12,635 bases of DNA from CAYVQE01 sp964454005 (lineage in GTDB: Bacteria > Myxococcota > B64-G9), in contig CAYVQE010000161.1 in the NCBI GenBank assembly GCA_964454005.1, positions 1 through 12,635 on the forward strand. The letters are read 5' to 3'. The stretch's first letter is position 1, and each line of letters begins with the position of its first letter. Shown here piece by piece: positions 5,608 through 11,336 of the stretch. Position numbers and translations under genes: made by a program. Below the pieces are notes generated by a model. The model made no database searches. It saw only the letters and a list, made by a program, of their open reading frames with translations, and was not told where the DNA came from.

Positions 5608-8499
5608 ATGAAGAAGTGCTTGATGCTGAGCTTGGCAGCGATCGTGGCCCTGGCAGTCGGCGCCTGCGGCGGCGGCAACGGGACCGAGTGCGGCGCCGGA
5701 ACCGTGGAGCAGGACGGCACCTGCGTGCCCACCTGCGACGACGGTGAGTACTGGGACGGCACCGAGTGCGCAGCGGTGCCCGCCTGCGCCGAGGGGACCA
5801 CCTTCAACGCCACCACCGGCGAGTGCGTGCCGGATATCGACGACTGCGCACCCGGCACCACCCTGGTCAACGGCCAGTGCGTGCCCGAGTGCGGTGACGA
5901 GGAGTACTGGGACGGCACCGTATGCGTGGCCATCCCGGACTGCGGTCAGGGCACCACCTTCAACGAGGCCACCGGCCAGTGCGAGCCGGACATCACCGAC
6001 TGCGCCCCGGGCACCCACCTGGAGAACGGCGAGTGCGTGCCGGACGTGGTCTGCGGCGCCGACACCCACCCCTGCAACCCGGACGTCGACGAGAACTGCG
6101 AAGAGGGCGAGTGCGTGCCCAACCACCTGCCCGACCCGGACGTGACCGAAGACGACGTCGTGTTCAGCGTCGGCGCCGAGGGCGAGATCGTCAGCCTGGG
6201 CGGCACCATCGACACCCCGGTCGACGAGAACGACGACGGCGTGGCCGACGCCAACTGGGATCAGTTCCAGTTCCAGGCCACCGCCGGCACCTACCTGGAC
6301 ATCTGGGCCACCTCCGAGGGCGCCACCCTGCCGGCCTTCGCCGTCATGGGCTTCGACGAGAACGACGAGATCCACTACCAGCGCATCGCCATCAACCCCA
6401 ACGGGCTGAACTCGATGCGCGAGGTCTACCTGCCGCGCGACGGCGTCTACGTCATCATGGTGACCGACTACAACAACATGGTCAACGCCTTGTTCGACAA
6501 CGACGGCCTGCCGGTGGGCGGCCCCGACTTCACCTACTACGTCGAGGTCGAGACCCTGCCGCCGCCGACGCCGATCGACGTCGACGCCACCGACCTGGAG
6601 ACCACCCCGATCGTCGAGACCGGCGACTTCGACGACAACCAGATCACCTTCTACAGCTTGACCAACCTGCCGATCGACGCCGTGGTCAACATGGCCTCCA
6701 TGGGCCTCGCCCCCGAGGGCGGCACCAGCGACGCCTTCCCGACCATGCTGCTGTTCGCCCCGGACGGCAGCCTGCAGAGCGCGGGCAGCCAGGCCATGTT
6801 CTTCGGCGCCGCCGGCGAGTACCTGCTGGTGCAGGACTTCGAGCTGGCCATCGGCCCCAACCGCGACTTCCAGCTGAGCATCACCAGCCCGGCGGTCGAG
6901 GACTGCGCCGAGGGCTGCGAGGAGATGACCCTGGACGCCGAGGGCCAGCACGTCTACGTGTTCGATCTGCTGGCCAACGAGCTGTTCTGGCAGTACGCCC
7001 TGCCGGCCGAGCCCTTCGTCTACCTGCAGGTGACCATCTTCGACGGCCTGGGCCACGTGCTGTTCGACAAGCTGGCCGTGGACATGGACTTCTTCGGCGT
7101 GGATCCGGCCAACTTCCTGCAGCACATGGCCATGGACAGCCGGCTGATCGTCAGCATCCAGCCGGATCCGCAGGACCCGATGGCGGTGACCTACAGCAAC
7201 TACCAGTGGATCATCCCCGAGTCGCTGCTGGCCGAGGGTGAGAACACCGAGCTGCCGGTCAACGACTTCCCGGCCGGTTACTGGCCCGCCGCCATCGACC
7301 AGTTCGAGGCCACCGCCGGCCAGCTGGCCCTGTTCACCGGCTACGACTACAGCCAATCGGTCGCCCAGATGATCAAGTTCGTCATGCTGCCGGACCAGAC
7401 CATCCTCGGCGGGCTGGACATGGAAGGCGATCCGATGGACATGCCGATCGCCCGCGTGCCGGCGGACGGCCGCTTCCTGCACTGGATCTTCGACTACGAT
7501 CCGAACGGCACCGGCAACTTCGGCGCCGCCACCTACGACGTGACCTTGGGCCTGCTCGACATCGGCGTCTCGCTGGGCACCCCCGAAGACGGCACCCCCA
7601 TCCAGGCCACCACCGCCGGGCTGGACCCGAACGGCATGGCCGTGGCCCACTACTTCACCGGCGTGCTGGACGCGGGCTTCAAGGTCGAGGCCGTGCCGAG
7701 CGCCGGCGGCGACCTGACCGCCGAGATCTACGTGCTGACCTTCGCCAGCGAGCAGCTGGACGAGAACGGCGAGCCGGTCATGGTGTTCGACCCGGACGGC
7801 GCGGCCACTTACCCACTGGCCATGGGCACCGACGAGACCGCCTACTTCAACGCGCCCTACGACGGCGACCTGGCCATCCTGGTCATGGACGGCTCGGGCG
7901 AAGCGGTCGGCGGCGAGACCTACGAGCTGACCCTGACCCCCGCCATCTGCCAGGTCGGCGCCCTGCGCTGCGGCAACGACGGCACCAACGATGTCGTCGA
8001 AATCTGCGTGGGCGACGGCTGGGAAGTCCAGGAGACCTGCGACGAGGGCGTGGACTGCATCGAGGACGGCGGCGCCCACTGCTACCTCGAGGGTGACAAC
8101 TGCGCCGACGCCTTCGTCATCGCAGCAGGGGATCTGCCGATCGACCAGCAGGTCGACTCCAGCAGTTACAGCAACGCGGTCGACCTGAACGGCGGCAGCT
8201 GCACGGGCTGGTCCACAGCCGGCAATGACGTGTTCTGGGCCATCGAACTGGCCGACGGCGACACCATCACCGCCAGCATGGATCCGGTGGACTACTTCGA
8301 CGCCTCGATCTACCTGATCACCGATTGCGGCGATCCCGCCGGCAGCTGCGTGGCCGGCGACGACAGCGGCAACCCGGAGTCGATCAGCTACACGGTTCCC
8401 GCTGGTGGGGCCGGAACCTACATCATCGTCACCGACGCCTACGGGGCCAACAGCGGTGGCCTGTTCGACTTCACCGTCGAGGTGACCCCGGCCTACTAG
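5608..8499 (+). CDS. Large surface lipoprotein with duplicated Cys-rich modules and C-terminal PPC-like domain
   Basis: 963 residues. Residues 1-20 are a lipoprotein signal (KK, hydrophobic core, lipobox AVGAC with Cys20, then a GGG tether). Residues 26-170 are Cys-rich and include two tandem 52-residue copies (41-92 and 93-144, 35 of 52 identical by my count), each holding EYWDGT, GTTFN and DCAPGT motifs; they recall small disulfide-knotted EGF-like modules. Residues about 180-775 are acidic beta-sandwich sequence with several DGxxYVIMVTDYN or GEYLLVQDF-type strands, probably serial jelly-roll domains. A second Cys cluster (about 780-835) precedes a final domain (836-963, NDVFWAIELADGDTITASM to GGLFDFTVEV) resembling pre-peptidase C-terminal (PPC) domains. 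No enzymatic motif is seen. Role inferred: structural, adhesive or ligand-binding surface protein. GGAGGA (5598-5603) supports the ATG. A strong terminator follows, so it is probably monocistronic. Confidence 0.85.
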   Translation: MKKCLMLSLAAIVALAVGACGGGNGTECGAGTVEQDGTCVPTCDDGEYWDGTECAAVPACAEGTTFNATTGECVPDIDDCAPGTTLVNGQCVPECGDEEYWDGTVCVAIPDCGQGTTFNEATGQCEPDITDCAPGTHLENGECVPDVVCGADTHPCNPDVDENCEEGECVPNHLPDPDVTEDDVVFSVGAEGEIVSLGGTIDTPVDENDDGVADANWDQFQFQATAGTYLDIWATSEGATLPAFAVMGFDENDEIHYQRIAINPNGLNSMREVYLPRDGVYVIMVTDYNNMVNALFDNDGLPVGGPDFTYYVEVETLPPPTPIDVDATDLETTPIVETGDFDDNQITFYSLTNLPIDAVVNMASMGLAPEGGTSDAFPTMLLFAPDGSLQSAGSQAMFFGAAGEYLLVQDFELAIGPNRDFQLSITSPAVEDCAEGCEEMTLDAEGQHVYVFDLLANELFWQYALPAEPFVYLQVTIFDGLGHVLFDKLAVDMDFFGVDPANFLQHMAMDSRLIVSIQPDPQDPMAVTYSNYQWIIPESLLAEGENTELPVNDFPAGYWPAAIDQFEATAGQLALFTGYDYSQSVAQMIKFVMLPDQTILGGLDMEGDPMDMPIARVPADGRFLHWIFDYDPNGTGNFGAATYDVTLGLLDIGVSLGTPEDGTPIQATTAGLDPNGMAVAHYFTGVLDAGFKVEAVPSAGGDLTAEIYVLTFASEQLDENGEPVMVFDPDGAATYPLAMGTDETAYFNAPYDGDLAILVMDGSGEAVGGETYELTLTPAICQVGALRCGNDGTNDVVEICVGDGWEVQETCDEGVDCIEDGGAHCYLEGDNCADAFVIAAGDLPIDQQVDSSSYSNAVDLNGGSCTGWSTAGNDVFWAIELADGDTITASMDPVDYFDASIYLITDCGDPAGSCVAGDDSGNPESISYTVPAGGAGTYIIVTDAYGANSGGLFDFTVEVTPAY
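5728..6039 (+). repeat. 156-bp in-frame tandem duplication encoding the Cys-rich module
   Basis: Copy 1 covers 5728-5883 and copy 2 covers 5884-6039, with no spacer. Each encodes 52 residues with the same cysteine positions; 35 of 52 residues are identical by my hand alignment. The two copies have diverged at 17 residues, so this is an old duplication that kept all the cysteines. Confidence 0.8.
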
Positions 8500-8524
8500 G
8501 CCCCAACCGCACAGAGCATCACCA

Positions 8525-8555
8525 GGCCCCCGGGCGCAAGCCCGGGGGCCTTTTT
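8525..8555 (+). terminator. Rho-independent terminator after the lipoprotein gene
   Basis: A perfect 11-bp GC stem, GGCCCCCGGGC (8525-8535) with GCCCGGGGGCC (8540-8550), closed by a GCAA tetraloop of the stable GNRA type and followed at once by TTTTT (8551-8555). It lies 26 bases after the lipoprotein stop and isolates it from the DUF427 gene. Confidence 0.95.
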
Positions 8556-8649
8556 CGTTTCGGCATCCGAGCGCTGTAAGGCCGCGCCAAGCCACTGCGA
8601 CCGTTTCGAGCCGGCGGAACGAGCCGCCCGCAGCACCGAGGAGGGAGAC

Positions 8650-8934
8650 ATGCCGAAAGCCATATGGAACGGCCATGTATTGGCCGACAGCGACGCCACG
8701 GTCGAGGTCGAGGGCAACCACTACTTCCCGCCCGATTCGGTGCGCGGCGAGCTGCTGCGCGACTCGGACACGCGTTCGACCTGCCCCTGGAAGGGCGAGG
8801 CCCACTACAAGACCATCGCCCTCGACGGCCAGCAGAACCCGGACGCCGCCTGGACCTACCCCGCGCCCAAGCCGGCCGCCGCCCGCATCAAGGACCATCT
8901 GGCCTTCTGGAAGGGAGTCGAGGTGGTCGACTAG
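8650..8934 (+). CDS. DUF427 family protein
   Basis: 94 residues, the normal size for a single-domain DUF427 protein. The family pattern is visible along its whole length: AIWNGHVLADSDAT at 4-17, EGNHYFPPDSV at 21-31, STCPWKGEAHYK at 43-54 (the conserved CPWKG core), DAAWTYPAPKPAA at 65-77 and IKDHLAFWKGVEV at 80-92. The biochemical role of DUF427 is not established; no signal peptide or membrane segment is present, so it is expected in the cytoplasm. The ATG at 8650 has a strong GAGGAGGGAG upstream. It stands alone: a terminator precedes it and the next gene converges on it with a gap of 34 bases. Confidence 0.92.
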   Translation: MPKAIWNGHVLADSDATVEVEGNHYFPPDSVRGELLRDSDTRSTCPWKGEAHYKTIALDGQQNPDAAWTYPAPKPAAARIKDHLAFWKGVEVVD

Positions 8935-8969
8935 CCCCCAGGGGCGTCCGAAGACCGGGCTCGGGGGCT
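8933..8969. repeat. Inverted repeat spanning the convergent stop codons
   Basis: AGCCCCC (8933-8939) and GGGGGCT (8963-8969) are perfect 7-base inverted arms separated by 23 bases; they fill the gap between the convergent DUF427 and membrane-anchored genes and overlap both stop codons. No T-run follows on either strand, so a role as a bidirectional terminator is only a guess. Confidence 0.3.
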
Positions 8970-9481
8970 CAGCGCCCGATCCACAGCTTGAGCTTTTTCA
9001 GCGTCGTGCCGGTTGCGATGCGAACCGTGCCGCGGATCACGACATCGCTGTTGCGGGGCCGCTGACCCAGCTCGAGCAGCACCTTCGACGCCGCCGTGCT
9101 GCCGCGGTCGAGGCGCTTGTTCTGGATGACCCCGAACAGCGGGCCCCGCACCACCGTCACGCCCGGGGGCTGAATGCCACCGACGCCCAGCGGGCGGTCG
9201 ATCAGCACCTCGTCGCCCACCTTGCCTTCGAGATCGAAGGTGATCCCGAATCCGATGCCCTGTTGCGGCTCGTTCAGGTACGCCGCCGACCAGCGGACCC
9301 ACAGCTTGTGGGGGCGCTCGTCGGGGAGGAAGCAGGCGAGCTCAAAGGGCTCGTCGGGGGCCACCTGGACCTGGGCCACCTTTTTCCGGGGCATCCAGAA
9401 CAGCAGGATGCCGCCGGTGATGACGATCGCCAGCACAAAGAAACCGGCGATCAACAACAGCGTGACGGTGGCCGTGTCCAC
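8969..9481 (-). CDS. Small membrane-anchored protein of unknown function
   Basis: 170 residues from a GTG at 9481, chosen because AAGGGGAGG lies five to six bases upstream; the longer open frame to 9559 has no such site. Residues 5-30 form one transmembrane helix (VTLLLIAGFFVLAIVITGGI and on) followed by the positive stop PRKK, which suggests an N-out or uncleaved anchor with most of the protein on one side of the membrane. Residues 36-170 look like a beta-rich globular domain: DEPFELACFLPDERPHKLWV, GIGFGITFDLEGKVGDEVLI, then VVIRGTVRIATGTTLKKLKL at the end. I do not recognise the family; proteins of this shape in related bacteria are usually annotated as hypothetical. It converges on the DUF427 gene and is divergent from the frameshifted gene at 9647. 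Confidence 0.75.
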   Translation of the reverse strand: MDTATVTLLLIAGFFVLAIVITGGILLFWMPRKKVAQVQVAPDEPFELACFLPDERPHKLWVRWSAAYLNEPQQGIGFGITFDLEGKVGDEVLIDRPLGVGGIQPPGVTVVRGPLFGVIQNKRLDRGSTAASKVLLELGQRPRNSDVVIRGTVRIATGTTLKKLKLWIGR

Positions 9482-9646
9482 GTGCACCTCCCCTTTTCCA
9501 TCGCCTAACCCCCCACTCCGTTCACTCCAAGGCCGGCTCATACCACGTCGATGGCTCATCTACCAGGACCTTGCGAGGGAACAAACGAAGCTCGGGATCG
9601 GTCAGGATCGAGAGCGGCCAACGACCCTCACACCCGAGGGAGATGC
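9482..9646. other. Divergent intergenic region
   Basis: 165 bases between the starts of the membrane-anchored gene (minus) and the frameshifted gene (plus). It should hold both promoters, but I see no good -35/-10 pair on either strand. The only clear signals are the two ribosome binding sites at its ends (CCTCCCC at 9487-9493 for the minus gene, GAGGGAG at 9636-9642 for the plus gene). Confidence 0.5.
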
Positions 9647-9945
9647 GTGACGCGCGGGCAGTCCATCGTGAGCCGGCTGGTCATCGTAGCCCTGCCCGGG
9701 CTGCTGCTGGCCGAGGACGTGAAGCACGAGCCGGTGGTGATCGAGCCGCCTCCGCCCCGGCCGGCCAGCCCCGCGCCGTCTACGCCCTGAGCACCGAGTT
9801 CCGGCTGGAGTCCCACATCCCCATCGCCGGGCTGGGCCTGGACCTGCTGTTCACCGCCCTGGCCCTCAAGCGCGTCGTCCACGCCCGCACCGACCTCATC
9901 GCCCTGCCCGATCCGCCACCCGCGCGCCCAGCAAACGCGGACTAG
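9647..9945 (+). pseudogene. Small exported protein gene interrupted by a single frameshift
   Basis: A GTG at 9647 with GAGGGAG upstream opens a frame that reads a signal-peptide-like segment (SIVSRLVIVALPGLLLAEDV) and a Pro-rich linker, then stops at a TGA at 9788-9790. In the -1 frame, coding-like sequence resumes at about 9777 (VYALSTEFRLESHIPIAGLG and on) and runs to the TAG at 9943-9945. Both segments show the strong third-position G/C bias of real genes here, whereas the same stretches in the other frames are Arg/Ala-rich shadow. The switch falls around 9760-9785. The simplest reading is one gene of about 98 codons that has lost one base. Alternatives are a sequencing error or a -1 programmed shift, though I see no slippery heptamer. 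The conceptual product is an exported protein with a short hydrophobic segment near its end; the family is not recognised. It may also be truncated at the C-terminus. Confidence 0.6.
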
Positions 9946-11162
9946 GCGCCCGCGGGCCGGTGGATCTGGCCCATGAACAGCAGCGCGCCCGAGTGCAGGT
10001 CGTGGATGACGAACAGGAAGGGGCGGTCGACGCGCATGTCGAAGGTCTGCGGGACGCTGGTCGCACTGACGCCCACCGAGGTGACCGCAGCCGCCTCGGT
10101 GCCCCGCTCGTCCACGCGCACGAAGCTCTTGTGGCGCACCTCGCTGATGAACAACTCGGCAAAAGGGTTGATGCGCGACAGGTCGGCCAGGCTCGGATCG
10201 AAGGCCGCCTGCATGCCGAGCGCCTGCAGCACGGCGTTGAGCGTCGTCTCGTAGCTCAGGCTGAAGCGCGGCAGAGCCAGGTGGCCCTCCTGGTGGGTGA
10301 ACGCCGCCTGCCACTCGTTCCAGGTGGCGGTGTCCAACTCGGCGATCAGCGCATCCAGATCCTGGTCGGGCGCGGGCAGCACCACGGTCATGTGGAAATA
10401 CTCCCGGCCGTAGGGCAAGCGGATCGCTTGCACCCGGTCGTTGCTCATGTAGTCCAGGCCCTCTTCGCGCAGGTGCATCATGGGCACCGTCAGCTCGCCG
10501 TCCGGGGCGTAGAAGGTCTCGTCCGCGGTCTGGCGCTCCTTGAATGCCCGCGTCCAGTCGCCGTAGAAGTAGACCGCGTTGATCAGGTACATGACCACGG
10601 CTGCCGGGATGCCATCGACGATGCTGTCGATGCGGCCCCGGGTGGCGTCGGACACCCAGTCGTTGATGACATCGGCCGCGCCCGGATCGTCGAAATCCAG
10701 TCCGGCCACCTCGGCGTCGAAGGAGCGGCGGTTGGCGGCCAGGAAGGCGTCTTCGACCTGGAAGTCGTCGCGGTGCCAGATGGAGTTGGCGATCTCGAGG
10801 GTGACCTTGGAGTCCATATGGCTGAGCATGTCGATCAGGCCGCGGTAGGCCTGGTTGGCCTGCTCCTCGTCCAGCCCGGCCAGGTCCAACACCTCCAGCA
10901 TCTCCTCGCGGGTCTGGCCGGCGGCGCCGTTGAGTGTCATGCCCAGCGCCAACGACACGCTCAGCGGAGAGATGAACACGTCCCGGCCGGCGGCCTGGGC
11001 GCTCACCTCGCGGAACAGGTCGAAGCCGAAGCCGTTCGAGGCGGCCACCACCGCCTGCTCGCTATCGGTCAGCGCGCGCGGCGGGGTATGACCGCCACCG
11101 CCGCAGCCGGCCGGTAGACCGGCGGCCAGCAGCAACACCATCGCAGTTCGCAGCGTCCTCAT
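9942..11162 (-). CDS. Serpin-family protease inhibitor, lipoprotein
   Basis: 406 residues from the ATG at 11162, with GTGGAGG placed six bases upstream; a longer frame to 11207 has no such site. Residues 1-20 are a lipoprotein signal (MRTLRTAMVLLLAAGLPAGC), Cys20 being the likely lipid site although Pro at -3 of the lipobox is unusual; GGGG follows. Residues 35-403 form a complete serpin fold: VFISPLSVSLALGMTLNGAA at 62-81, NAVYFYGDWTRAF at 195-207, and the C-terminal signature near 379-403 (DRPFLFVIHD). The reactive-loop hinge GTEAAAVTS (354-362) has Thr at P14 and Ala at P12-P10, as in inhibitory serpins that trap a protease as a covalent complex. Counting from the hinge puts P1-P1' at Thr368-Ser369, so the target may prefer a small P1 residue, elastase-like; this is inference. 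Its stop overlaps that of the convergent frameshifted gene. Confidence 0.93.
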   Translation of the reverse strand: MRTLRTAMVLLLAAGLPAGCGGGGHTPPRALTDSEQAVVAASNGFGFDLFREVSAQAAGRDVFISPLSVSLALGMTLNGAAGQTREEMLEVLDLAGLDEEQANQAYRGLIDMLSHMDSKVTLEIANSIWHRDDFQVEDAFLAANRRSFDAEVAGLDFDDPGAADVINDWVSDATRGRIDSIVDGIPAAVVMYLINAVYFYGDWTRAFKERQTADETFYAPDGELTVPMMHLREEGLDYMSNDRVQAIRLPYGREYFHMTVVLPAPDQDLDALIAELDTATWNEWQAAFTHQEGHLALPRFSLSYETTLNAVLQALGMQAAFDPSLADLSRINPFAELFISEVRHKSFVRVDERGTEAAAVTSVGVSATSVPQTFDMRVDRPFLFVIHDLHSGALLFMGQIHRPAGA

Positions 11163-11336
11163 CGTCGCCTCCACGGGTCGAATTCCAGTGTCCCATCGAT
11201 CAGCCATCGTTCGACCGCTGATAGCCGCAAACCCCGTGCCCGACCTGAAAACAAAAAGATCCTCGATTATTCAAGCAGATAAGAAACCATCCGGCCGAAG
11301 CATGGCCCCAGAAATCTGATACACCGGACAACCCGA
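11163..11336. other. Intergenic region upstream of the serpin gene
   Basis: 174 bases between the serpin start and the end of the MYXO-CTERM-type gene, both on the minus strand. The middle (about 11246-11290) is AT-rich for this genome, with an A-run at 11251-11257 that reads as a T-run on the minus strand, and AATAAT-like sequence nearby. This is where a serpin promoter or the upstream gene's terminator would lie, but I find no good hairpin and no convincing -35 partner, so I call neither. Confidence 0.4.

Noticed and set aside
5587..8898. Minus-strand open frame of 1103 codons opposite the lipoprotein gene
   Set aside because: It is low-complexity Val/Gly/Asp/His-rich translation produced by high third-position GC on the other strand; the plus-strand product has a lipobox, conserved cysteines and a terminator.
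9551..9646. Upstream part of the plus frame leading into the frameshifted gene
   Set aside because: No codon bias or ribosome binding site before 9647; the GTG at 9647 follows GAGGGAG.
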